Source of the DNA: Adiantum capillus-veneris
Taxonomy: Eukaryota > Streptophyta > Polypodiopsida > Polypodiales > Pteridaceae
NCBI GenBank assembly: GCA_014529385.2
Contig: CM043959.1
Span: 3,510,358 to 3,574,357 of the forward strand
Direction of reading: 5' to 3'
DNA length: 64,000 nucleotides
The notes under the pieces were generated by a model that did not search any database, was not told where the DNA came from, and saw only the letters and a list, made by a program, of their open reading frames with translations. Both the position numbers and the translations under genes were made by a program. Shown here piece after piece: positions 43,621 through 54,454 of this stretch (positions are counted from its first letter, which is position 1; the number at the start of each line of letters is the position of its first letter).

Positions 43621-45325
43621 AGCTCAATCGATGCATAGACCAAAGAGAGTTGGTGACAATGGCCATCCTTGTTTAACCTCAATAATGCTTATAAAAATTT
43701 CAAAAATTCCTCTTCCCATGCGCAATTGACACATCACCTTCTCATAAATTCGAGAAACCTCAAGCATAAACTCACTTCGCACTTGAAGTTCTTCCATCCT
43801 TCTTGACAAATCATTACGTGTAATCATATCAAAGGGTTTCTTAAAGTCCACAAAACAACAATACAATCGCTTGACTTTCAACCGACTTACCTCCATGAGA
43901 TCGCGAAGAGTGACAAGATGACCAACGGTTCTACAACATCAACAAAAACTCGCTTGTCCTTTTGCACGCTTATCATTCTCTTCAGCCCAATCACTCAATT
44001 TTATCTCCATTATGCAACCAAACAACTTTGTCATAAGAGACCCAATTATTATAGCTCGGTAGTTGTTTACATTCTTTATATCCCCTCCTTTATGCAATGG
44101 CTTGACCCAATTAGTACTCCAATCATAAGGCATACCATGCTGAAGTGCAATGTCCTCTTCTAAAATAAAAAATGGCCGATCTCTATCCATGTAAGCATAA
44201 AAGGGGGAATCATGATGAGGAATGTAGCAACCGGCTACAAAAATGGGTGCTCTTTTTGGTGTCATAATTTTAAACCATACATAACGTTTGCCCTTGTCAT
44301 CTTTCAGAATTGATACAAAATATTTCAATCCTTTCTTAACCATACATGCCACCCCTCCTTGCCATCTTTGTTGCTTAAGATTCTTTGACCACGTCAATGA
44401 CTATACATGGTTATCCTCCAAGTTGTTAATCCTTTGCGTATCATACTCCCAAGTTTCAACAAGGAGTACAACATTGGCTTTGCTTGTTAGTTCATCAATG
44501 CCAACCCCCGCATTCCATGGGTATCCATTGCAATTCCAGAAGCATATTTTCAATTGTAACTCGGCCTCATAGGTGGTGCATCCCTATTTGCTTGAGGGAC
44601 TTGCCTCCTCCTTGGACACATTTTCTTCATGAGAGATCTCCTTGTTTTTCATATTCTTTTCCTCACATGCCTTGCGATGCATATTTTGTTGCTTAATAGT
44701 GCGATCTTCACATAAAAATGTTTTGTATCCCTCAAATAGATCCAACTATTATCAAGGATAATCTTTCGATTGGTCTCATCCGGCATGGTACATACATATG
44801 GCCGTTCTCCCGAGCGAGGAGATCCTTGCTCACCCACTCTATGTGCTCCATAGACCATAACTCCGGGCTTGCCAAAGTGGGTTTTGAAGAAATCTTCAAT
44901 AAAAATGGCAAGAGAAGGAGATATCTCTAACTTCTCTTCAAGAATTCCATGAATAACAATGTTCTTGGAATGTCGCTCCCGTTCCTTCAACTCCTCCAGT
45001 TCCACGTTCTCCACATTCTTTGTTTGAGCCATAGCTTGCATCCACATTGCTACCACATACATCAACCCAAAACTTGTTTGTATATACATTTTTCATGTGG
45101 CATACATCCCGGCTCATAGTGTCAAATTTCTCCTCTTTCAATACATGGTCATGCTCTACTTTGCGCATGGGCTCCTTCAAAGCATTCAAGTCCACAAGAG
45201 AGCGTTTACTTTCTTTGCAAGTTGCATCAAACGTGTTGTTTGCAGCCCTAGTGTCCTCTTGAGATTCACATTTTCAACCACAAGAACCCTTAGTGTGACG
45301 TTCTCCATTGCAAGTGCTCGTAAGT
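43621..45325 (-). mobile_element. LINE fragment, copy A, with internal 1.06-kb deletion
   Basis: Minus strand order: ORF1 coiled-coil pieces (45310-45080), RRM-like part with HSKNIVIHGILEEKLEISPS and YGAHRVGEQGSP (about 45000-44780), linker, endonuclease start (SMTWSKNLKQQRWQ, AGCYIPHHDSPFYAYMDRDR). It then jumps directly to the pre-RT text ALQHGMPYDWSTNWVKPLHK and on through LFGCIMEIKLSDWAEENDKR to RT blocks YCCFVDFKKPFDM and GWPLSPTLFGLCID (43624). Compared with copy 1, the bases equivalent to 141-1200 are missing. Truncated in RT, with several frameshifts in ORF1. Confidence 0.8.
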
Positions 45326-46811
45326 GGGCGCTAGCGTCAGGCTGCATATGATTGAGTGTTGTGATGAAATTCGTCGGCATTAGTAAAAAAAATTCATCTC
45401 TCTCTCTCTCTCTCATGCACAACGTCTTGGTGAGCGCTAGCACTTGTGTTTAGCTTGCACATAAAGAAACCAAATAGTAGAGAAGCCAATAGGGAAGTAC
45501 TAATTAGCAAACCAACAATTCATTGAATTGAAATAGTAAGGGAATTGAGCCGAGCATACAGAACAAGGAAATTTTAATATAAACACCTCTTCAAACAAAA
45601 AAGATGGTTAGCAACGTGCTCTTAGATTCAAAGGAAACACAATCTTCTTCCAACACCCTTTCTCTACACAATCACATCAAAGAAGTTCCAAATCCCCAAG
45701 AGAAAGATCTAGAGGCAAAGAGCCGATGCACCATGTTGAGAGCACAAGTTGGGTGCCAATTGCATCGAGAAGTTAGAAACACAATCATGTGGATGAGCTC
45801 TGGAGAAGAAACCCCAAGAGGATATGGAAACTAAAACCCACAAAAGCAAACTTGGCAATGACTTGAAGAACTCTTCATATGTCTTCTACTTCACCATAGA
45901 TTAGGTAGATGAGCTTCTAACACCATTGTTCTCATTGTTGCCATGTTGTGAAATTGCGTACACCATAGCAAGCCGTTTTGAAAGACGGGCGAGTGATTGC
46001 AAGCTTCAATGAACTACAGCTGTTGCCTTCAGGCACGACAATCACATATGACTCAATATTGGGTGCTAGCGCCAAGATGCATAGAAGGGAGAGTTGCCCG
46101 TTATGCCTCTCTCATATTGGGCACTAGCGCCATGCTTCATAGGAAGAAGAGCTGCCACCTACGTCCGTTTTTGGCCACCTATCCCCCCCCCCCCCCTTCC
46201 AAGGTGCCACCTTGCAACTGCTCCTCCGTGTCCTTTTGCCGGTTTCCCTCGACGCCCCCAGTTTCCACGGTCACCACATGTCCCCTCCCTTTCATTTATG
46301 TTTGTTTTTACTAGTTTGTGGGCACGTGGCTACTCTTTATTTCCTTTTGTTTTCATTTGTTAAGCTTAAAAGAGGATCTTTGTGGATACTCGTTAATGAA
46401 ACATTTTGGTCTCACTACTCTCTCAAAATGGGCGCTAGCGCCAAGCTGAAAAGGGAGAGAGTGATAACACAATTGAATGCTATCAACCAGTCTAATCTCG
46501 TTAGATACGCTCATTAGATTTTGCTTTATTTAAGGAAAAATTACCAAAATACCCCTATGGAATTTCCCAAAATACCCCTAGAATTGCAAAAATTTCCAGA
46601 ATACCTCCAATATTTTGTCGTAAATTCCCAAAATGCCCCTAGTTGTGAGAGTAAATTTCTTTCAAGATCTATCTTTTTTGTAGCTTTTCATAAGAAGACT
46701 GATTGTCTATCAATACAAGTTGCTAAAACTAGAATTTGAATTGATTATGTATGCTTTGGAGATGCATTGGTTCACTATTTTAGACCTAATTACCTTTTTT
46801 ACAAGGTAATT
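45326..46811. other. No recognisable gene; palindromic GGCGCTAGCGCC repeats
   Basis: An ORF at 45604-45834 has no recognisable features. GCTAGC-centred phrases related to TTGGGCGCTAGCGCCAAGCT occur at about 45326, 45432, 46060, 46118 and 46429. A run of 14 C lies at 46183-46196. Confidence 0.55.
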
Positions 46812-47904
46812 TGTGACAAATTACATACTAAGCAATCGAAAATGGATCTTAATTGTCAAAAAGTAATAAAGATTAGTAATAAAGATTAGAAAATATTGAA
46901 CTATCTAACTAAAATAGATACAAGGGTATTTTGGGAATTTCCACAAATTAGAGGGGTATACACCGCTGAACTCGACCGACTCTTGACTAATTCCTAGAGA
47001 GGTCTCTACCCAATGTCTAAGCTACAGCCCTCAAGGGTGCTTAAGAAGAGATTTCCTACAATGCTTATAAGAGCCAAACACCCATCAAACAGTCTCGAAA
47101 CGCCACAAACTACTAACACCAATAGGTCGCTCTCCCTAAGGTCCATGAACCAAAATCTCAACCCAAAGCAGCGGATGCAAAATCGCGTAGGATGTCTGGC
47201 CGAAATTTGTAGGTCATCGTTTCCAAAAACTAAACTACCTAATGTGTAGCTCTACTGAATGCAAACGCATGGATATGTTGAAATGCAGAAATGGACAACG
47301 TATGCTCACCGAATCACTAGATGAAGCTCGTAGATGGAGCTCACAAAACCAAACCGTACGCGTGCAATGTAGGTATTGGCGCATAACTCTCGTCGGGGGC
47401 AACACGCTACACTTCTCTGCACTCGATTCCGACCATTGGTATGTGCGTAGCGTCAAGAAGAAGCTCTCACTCTCTCTCGTACACAGTACGCTCACTCACA
47501 GACAGTAGATCAGATTATTAGAAGTCTTCTTACAAAGCTTTAGGTTTTGGCTTATATACTAAGCCTTAGAAAACCTAATGTCCGACCAAAATGACCTTAT
47601 TTGTTCTTAGGCTTCTATAGAGCTTAATTACAACACCGTGAGCTGGATTTGCTCATCCAACAAGCATCTGTGGCACAAATACAATTGCTGACTTAAAATA
47701 TGAAGTTTGCGTAACATTACAAAAGTGGCCGTAATGGCTCAAAATAATAATATCGGGATATTCGATGATGTCCAAGAGCTTGTATCTTCACATTACAACA
47801 TCCATCTTCGTCTTCATCACTTCATCAACATCTTTATTTGGAATCTTTAGAGAATCTTTCATGGAATCTTTGTGGAAGCGTTGTTGAAAGGTTGACCTGT
47901 TACA
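46812..47904 (-). repeat. 3' LTR of the RT-less element
   Basis: 1093 bp. Minus-strand TATATAA box at 47552-47558. It lacks about 100 bp (near 46965) that the partial right copy has at about 52145-52250. Plus-strand ORFs in both LTR copies are shadows. Confidence 0.8.
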
Positions 47905-47916
47905 CTCTCCCCCTTC
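47905..47916 (-). other. Polypurine tract of the RT-less element
   Basis: Minus strand GAAGGGGGAGAG directly before the LTR start TGTAACAGG. Confidence 0.8.
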
Positions 47917-49113
47917 GAAGTCTTGTCGTCCCCGACAAGACCCTATGTCTGCAGTGGCCTTGACGAGTGCTTCATGTTTTGGTGTTGGTTGAAGCTTTTG
48001 TTGTTGCAGTTGCTTCTATTAGATTCTTTGTATGTTGTAGAGTTACCTTTTTCTTGTACATGTAGTGTAGTTGAAGCCATAGCTCTCCCCCTCCGATTGG
48101 TTGTTGTAGCGTGAATAGGTTGAGTGGGGTTTGTTGTTGCATCAAGTCATTATCTTGGCAGCTCTGTATTGTTTGTTCTTTGGGTGTCATCCTGCATGTG
48201 TACCTGTAATCTTGAAGCCTTTTTGAATTTTTTCTGGGCCGTTCCCCTTTGATCTTCTAGTTGATGAGCATGTAGTTGTTTGGGGATGTCATTGGTTTGC
48301 TTTTCTCTGTTTTTATAAGAAAAATAAAACAGTAAAAATAAAATGTGGCGTATATTACAAAATGAAGGTCTTGGATACTTTGATAGAACTAAAGGGAAAA
48401 ACCCAATGGGAAAAAAATGCCTTTAGTCACAATAAAATGTGAGGCTATATGTACTTATGTTTTGATGGAACCGAGTTTTGTTGAGTTTGAGTACTTATGG
48501 CCGTATGGCTACTATTATTGACTGGATATACATTGGATAAGTGTTAGTAGCTTGAAGTCAGAGTCATTGTTGTTGAGAAAATGCTCATGAAACCTGTTAC
48601 CGCTTCGTCATCGTCATTTTGTTGTGTAAGTGCATGGGTGGAACACAAATCGTGTCAAATGCAAATGTCCAATGATGGGACATTGTATATGCTTGCACAG
48701 ATAGATGCATGGGAAACAATATGTTGTGCGAGAAGAGTTTGAATGGGTGCTTCCAGGAGTGAACGTAGCTTAGAGAAGCAAAAATATATTTGACTTCAAG
48801 AGCTACCGTTATTCACAAGAAGGGTTTTGGTCGACGAGGTTTTTTCCACTCTCCTCACTGTGTTCATGTGCGTGAGTGTTTTCTGGACTACTCGGCCACT
48901 CCACCATTTAAAATAGTAGAGTGTGACTCTTATGGTCACCTCTTTCAGCATGAGTGACATGAATTTATGTATGCTCAACTCTCCAGCTTGAGCTTATATC
49001 TATTAGCTAGACTCATAGACCACAGAGAAAATATTAGACTTGAAGTTTGGGCCTGACACTTTGCTCATTTAGTGGCTCAACTGCCCAACTCTAGACTCTT
49101 ATGCCATGTATTT
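47917..49113. other. Interior of the RT-less element without recognisable ORF
   Basis: About 1.2 kb between the gag-like gene end and the purine tract. No sustained ORF or pol domain on either strand. Confidence 0.55.
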
Positions 49114-52021
49114 TTAATGGCGACTTGGACTTACCTGATCACGTCTTGAAATCCAATTCCATATGCTATTGAGGTTTAGGCCATTCTCTTTGGTTTGGTT
49201 TTGTGATGCCATTTTGTCAAATACATTGACAAATACCTGCTCTTCATGCTTTGGTAGCACACTGATGTTGCATGGTGAGATAGGTTTTGAGGTTGAAGCA
49301 ATGGTTGATGAAGTCTTCTTCCAAACTGTGTTCTTTAAAACTATGACTTCTTCTTGTATCCTTGCTTTACCTTTGTTGATAAGAGGCTGTAGACTAGTTG
49401 TGGGCCTCTGTTGTTGACTTCCGGCTATAGGTTTTGGAATCCAAGTTGTCCTTGGTCCTTGTGTGATCTGCTTTTCCACTTTCCTTGTTGCTTGTTTGAC
49501 TTGATGGTCCTTTGGCTTCAGTGTCCAAATATTGTTGTTACCTTTGTAAAAGCCTTGCTCCTGTAGTAAATGACGAGGGACCCACCTTGGAGTTGTAGCA
49601 CTCATGGTTGCGTAGTTGGGTTGTCGTTGTTGGGCATGTTGTGCTACATGAGTTTTCTTCATGATCTCAGGGGAAGCTTTAATCTTTGGCAACCAAATTT
49701 GAGTGTTACCTGTATAGTATCCTTGTGCTTCTAGTAGCTTGACTGGGATCATTTGTTGCACTGCTTGCTGTGTGCCATTTGCTTGACTTTGTGGGGTATT
49801 TTCACCGCAGAGCTCTGACTTTGATACCCACAATTGCTTCAATGTTTGTTGCTTAGAAGGTCTTTGCTTCTTCTTCCTGTACCTGTTTTTACTCCTGTAT
49901 GAGCAGTTAGACCTGCGCTGGATGCCCTCTTGATCTTGTTGTGAAGGGATACCACATGCTTGGTATGTCCAAGCTGTTACCTTTGGTTTTTTGACCCATA
50001 CTTTGATGTTCTCGTCATAGCAGCCTTGAGCAGTGATTGAACTGTTTGATGCTATCTAACCTGTGACTTTTGCTGATGCTGGTACCCAAATTGGATCTTT
50101 GTCCTTGATGTACTCCTTGGATACTAACACTTGGTTGACCTGTTTCTTTCTTTTGTGGAGGCTTTGTTGCGATGGAAACTTTGGTTGATAGACTTTGCGC
50201 TTTGGTTTCCATTGTGTTGTTGAGGGTTTGGCTTTTGATGTAGAGGCTTCTTCATGTACGTGATTGGCTGGGCTAAAGACTTTGACTGAAGTGAAGGATT
50301 TGGGTTGCAAAACACTGTTTCACTTGTTTTAGCTTTTCCTTTGTCAATAGTGGCCAAAGATCTTTGAGCTGTCATAGGCTTAACCACTGTTGAAGATTCA
50401 GGTGCTTCTTCAAACATTTTCGCCATTGCTTGGACAAAATCAAGTGTGTACTCATTTTTTGAGAGTCCACCACTAGGAATTTGTCTTTGATTACCTTTGA
50501 CCGTAGTGTAAGGGTAGCTTTTGCAATCCCTAAACTTGTGATGGCTATTCCATGTGATATAGGAAGCTGTACCTGAATTTCATACAGTTCTGGTTTATCT
50601 AGAAGTAACCACAGCCCATAAGACATGACATTAGTCGTGGAAGTGCAATCTATGTCTGTTGTAAAATTGAATTTCAGTTTCTCATGCACATCCAACGAGA
50701 ATTTAATCTTCTTGTTGGCTGCCAAGTAACTGATGTCCTCTTTGCTTTTGGTACTTTTCGTCGACTTTTGTGCCTTGGAAGCTTTGTCATCCTCTTGTAT
50801 GTTGAACTTCTTTATCATTTGACTGGTTGTAGCATGTCCCAAGTGCTTACTATCTTCTGATCTATAGCTTTGGGGAAGGTCTATAGCCTGAGCATCTTGT
50901 TGGTCTTCATTGCTAGTTTCTGACTGTGACGCCTTGACTCTTGATTTCAGAAGCTCTCTGTCACTATTTACTGCTTCTAGCACTTGAAGGTAATTCAATG
51001 GTGACTTTTCTTCTTGGAAATCTTTTGGAGTTTGTGTAGCAGGATATTGAGGTTGACTCTCTTCTTATGATGCAATGGTCGCCGTGGCCTTTGGTTTCCA
51101 TTGTTCCATGGGTTTTTGTAGAGTCTCTTCTCGAAAATATTCATTCATATCCTGTATTGCTTGTCCTTGGTAGTCAATCTTGGGCTCAGTCATTTCCTGT
51201 TCTTCTGTGCATTCTATGTCTTCTGTTACATCTTCTTTTAGCTTCTCATACTCTTTGATTTGTTCAATCACCAATGAAGAGTCCACAGTAGAGAATTTAT
51301 TTGGTAGACGTTCAACTTCATCCATTGATTCTATTTGCATGTCTTCCACTTGTGACGTGGCACTAAGATTTTTTGTTACCATTGCCACCTCTTCTTGTGT
51401 TGGCTCACTATCGTCAAAATCTTTGCTTCTTTTGCTCTCGACCCTTGAACTGTGAGCTTCATCTTCATCACCTTGTGGATGCTTTGACTTGTCCTCACTG
51501 AGGTTCTTTAAGCGATCTTGAATCAGCTGATTCAATTGATCTTTTTTGAAAGCCTCATTCTCTATGATAATGTCGTTGACACCCTTGACTTCAAGCAATT
51601 GTGTCTTGAGCCTATCTTTTGTGCTCTCCGACAAGATCTGCTTCTTTTTAGGAGATCTCGTTGGGGATTCTTGCTTTCGTTCCCTTGTTGTCACTGTCTG
51701 AACTTTGCTTTTGGCTTGTTGCTTCTTCTTTTCCATGTAGAGCTTTGTTGGGCAGTCCTTAACTAAATGACCAATGGCACATTGGTTGCAATATGTCGCT
51801 ATCTCAACATGTGCACCCTTTGGACGAGGCATCTCTCCATAATACTGTTGATAATGGTTTCCTATGGTATCTAGATACAGATATGACCTCTTCTTTGCAC
51901 GCATGAACTTGTAGATTACGATCGACTTAGGTGTATCCACTGGCTTCGTCTCTTTATCCTTCATCATCTTGTCCTTGAGAAGCTGAAAGTAGCTTCCATT
52001 ATTGCTTGCATACAAGATCAA
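49114..52021 (-). pseudogene. gag-protease-like gene with Trp-rich repeats, frameshifted
   Basis: Reading begins at the LTR junction (no ATG; the N-terminal capsid seems deleted). A knuckle CNQCAIGHLVKDC (about 51790) is followed by a long Lys/Glu-rich part. After a TAA (about 51065) the same frame gives FNFTTDIDCTSTTNVMSYGL and THLILSKQW. The latter two could be a decayed retroelement protease (DCT where D-S/T-G is expected), but this is weak. After two frameshifts near 50300-50400 the tail carries a repeated motif: YIKDKDPIWVPAS, QGCYDENIKVWVKKPK, QGYYTGNTQIWLPK, QGFYKGNNNIWTLKPK. Stop near 49114. Confidence 0.6.
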
Positions 52022-53073
52022 ATCACATACTAAGCAATCAAAAATGGATCTTAATTGTCAAAAAGTAATAAATATTAGAAAATATTGAACTATCTAACTA
52101 AAATAGATACAAGGGTATTTTGGGAATTTTCACAAATTAGAGGGGTATATTGGACGGATACGCCGCGACGGACGTCAGCATAGCGGGAACTCACCTAACA
52201 TATAATGTCAACTGAGGATGGAGCTTGACCCGCAGGCGCGTGGAAGCAAGCATAGGGTGTCAATCTATACTCGAATGACTCTTGACTAATTCCTACAGAG
52301 GTCTCTACCCAATGTCTAAGCTACAACCTTCAAGAGTGCTTAAGAAGAGATTTCCTACAACGCTTACAAGAGCCAAACACCCATCAAACAGTCTCGAAAC
52401 GCCACAAAACTTGAAGGAGACCCTACTAACACCAATAGGTCACTCTCCCTAAGGTCAATGAACCAAAATCTCAACCCAAAGCACCCGGTGCAAAATCGCG
52501 TAGGATGTTTGTCCGAAATTTTAGGTCGTCGTTTCCAAAAACTAAAGTACCTAATGTGTAGCTCTACTCAATGTGAACGCGTGGATATGCTGAAATGTAG
52601 AAATGGACAACGTATGCTCACCGAATCACTAGATGAAGCTCGTAGATGGAGCTCACAAAACCAAACCGTACGCGTGCAATGTAGGTATTGGCGCGTAGCT
52701 CTCGTCGGGGGCAACAGGCTACACTTCTCTGCACTCGATTCCGACCACTGGTATGTGCATAGCGTCAAGAATAAGCTCTCACTCTCTCTCGTACAGAGTA
52801 CGCTCACTCACAGACAATAGATCAGATTATTAGAAGTCTCCTTACAAAGCTTTAGGTTTTGGCTTATATACTAAGCTTTAGAAAACCTAATGTCCGACCA
52901 AAATGACCTTATTTGTTCTTAGGCTTCTATAGAGCTTAATTACAACACCGTGAGCTGGATTTGCTCATCCAACAAGCATCTGTGGCCAAAATACAATTGC
53001 CGACTTAAAATATGAAGTTTCCGTAAACATTACAAAAGTGGCCGTAATGGCTCAAAATAATAATAACGGGATA
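52022..53073 (-). repeat. Truncated 5' LTR of the RT-less element
   Basis: Homologous to 46826-47760. Minus-strand TATATAA at 52864-52870. The outer end stops at CGGGATA (53073), where the left copy continues for about 145 bp. Confidence 0.8.
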
Positions 53074-53320
53074 AGAGACCAAACCATAGGATGACTCCAA
53101 AGGCATGTTCTAAATGTTGTATTGAGTGCATGTGATAAATTTCATCTCATTTGGGTCAGTGAAAGGAAGATTGAACAGACTTTAGCTTTTTTGATTGAAA
53201 AAGGCAAGAATAGCCAGTTTTGGGGTCTTTTAACATCCAAACTCAAATCTAAGCATACGAGTGGGTTGCTGACATCAAGGAGAAGTTGTGGCTCAAGTTT
53301 GGGGCAATTCTAAGCACTTA
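53074..53320. other. Start of the palindrome-unit array, no palindrome
   Basis: The text AAGCATACGAGTGGGTTGCTGACATCAAGGAGAAG (written here as one phrase split at about 53252-53286) resembles the spacers of the following array, so this is probably an eroded first unit. Confidence 0.45.
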
Positions 53321-53999
53321 GACATCCTATGCGTAGGATGTCTTCACCATGATTTAGCACTCCAAATCAACCTCTGAGCATACCACAGTGATCAACACCT
53401 TAAGGAGAGTCTGTGGTTTAAATTTGGGTTCATTCTGGGCAAAAGACATCCTACGCGTAGGATGTCTACTGCATGATTCTGAGACCCAAATTCTCCTTTG
53501 ACCAAACCATGCTGTCATATAGCCTTACATAAGCCTCCTAGTCATTTTTGGCCCAATTTGGAGTTGATTTGACTTGGGTATTCACCAGAACAGACATCAG
53601 GCTTCTGAAACAAATTCTTGATCAATTGACCAACCTATAGGTGTCAGAATCAAAAAGTAAAAAGAGCTGTGAGTTTAGCACATCAAGGGGAAGCTACAGT
53701 GCAAGTTTCAGCCGAAACAAAGCAAAAAGACATCCCACGTGTAGGATGTCTCCAACTTGATTTAGGACTCCAAACCAACCTATGAGCACACCACTGTGAT
53801 CAACACAACAAGGAGAAGCTGGGGTGAAAATTTCAAGTCATTCTGAGCAAAAAGACATCCTACACATAGGATGTCTCAAGGCCATTTTTAGGTCCAAATG
53901 AAATTCTGAGCATACCATTGTGTTGCTGGACTTAAGGGGAGTCTCTTGACCAAATTTTGTTAAATTCTGAGCATATAGACATCCTACGCGTAGGATGTC
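53321..53999. repeat. Tandem array with five 22-bp palindromes
   Basis: The palindrome is the half-site GACATCCTACG joined to its own reverse complement. It is perfect at 53445-53466 and 53978-53999, and has one to three changes at 53321-53342, 53729-53750 and 53854-53875. Spacing is 124, 284, 125 and 124 bp, so one unit has lost its palindrome. Spacers share phrases such as GAGCATACCA, GTGATCAACA and AAGGAGA but are clearly more diverged. All but one of the changes I see inside the palindromes are at CpG. Confidence 0.92.
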
Positions 54000-54454
54000 T
54001 CTAGGCCAGTTTTAGGGTCCAACTGTACTTTTGACCATACAGGAGTGTTCACAGTGTCACAGAGATCCGAAATCTTCTTTTAAAATTGAATTTGAACTCA
54101 TTTTGACCATTCTAAACTGCATTTCACTATTTTGGCCATAACTTTCACAAACGAAATGGGATCGGAAAAGTTTTTATATCAAAACGTAGCCTGAGAGCGA
54201 CTCTACAGATCTTAGGGCAAAACTTGAACTAAGTGATGCTGACGGTAACCATTTAGGTCAAATTTGAAAAAAACATCGTTTAAGGCCTCAAAATTCATCC
54301 GCAAGTTAGGGGTGTCTAAAAGCAACGATTTGCGAGAATTGTGACGAAACGGTTGCGGTTTTGGACATAGTTTCGACTTTTCCCTAACCAAAGCACTTGA
54401 ACACAGTGGACTAAGTCTACTTGAACCAAGCAGAAGCTCTTAAGCCCAAAAATC
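54000..54454 (+). promoter_or_regulatory. Leader between the palindrome array and gag
   Basis: No ORF. Contains TTTTGGCCATAACTTTCAC and AGCGACTCTACAGATCT. It lies directly before the gag ATG, so it is likely 5' LTR/leader of that element, but no LTR boundary is visible. Confidence 0.4.

Larger units (their letters stand above)
46812..53073 (-). mobile_element. LTR element without RT, 5' side truncated
   Basis: A complete left LTR (46812-47904) with TGTGAC...GTTACA ends is followed by a GGGGGAGAG purine tract on the minus strand. At 52022-53073 there is a second copy of the LTR lacking its outer about 145 bp and its inner few bases. Between them the minus strand encodes zinc-knuckle gag, a weak protease-like part and a repetitive Trp-rich tail, but no RT or integrase. 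The element was non-autonomous and is now broken. Confidence 0.75.

Noticed and set aside
45604-45834. 76-codon ORF as a gene
   Set aside because: No domain, no relatives in the window, and length near chance expectation.
52458-52820. 120-aa plus-strand ORF also present at 47242-47508
   Set aside because: It lies in both LTR copies, opposite to the element's genes, and has no domain. Its conservation is explained by LTR identity.
53321-53999. CRISPR-like array (regular short palindromic repeats)
   Set aside because: Spacers are about 100 bp and related to each other, and the surroundings are plant retroelements. It is a tandem repeat containing a palindrome.
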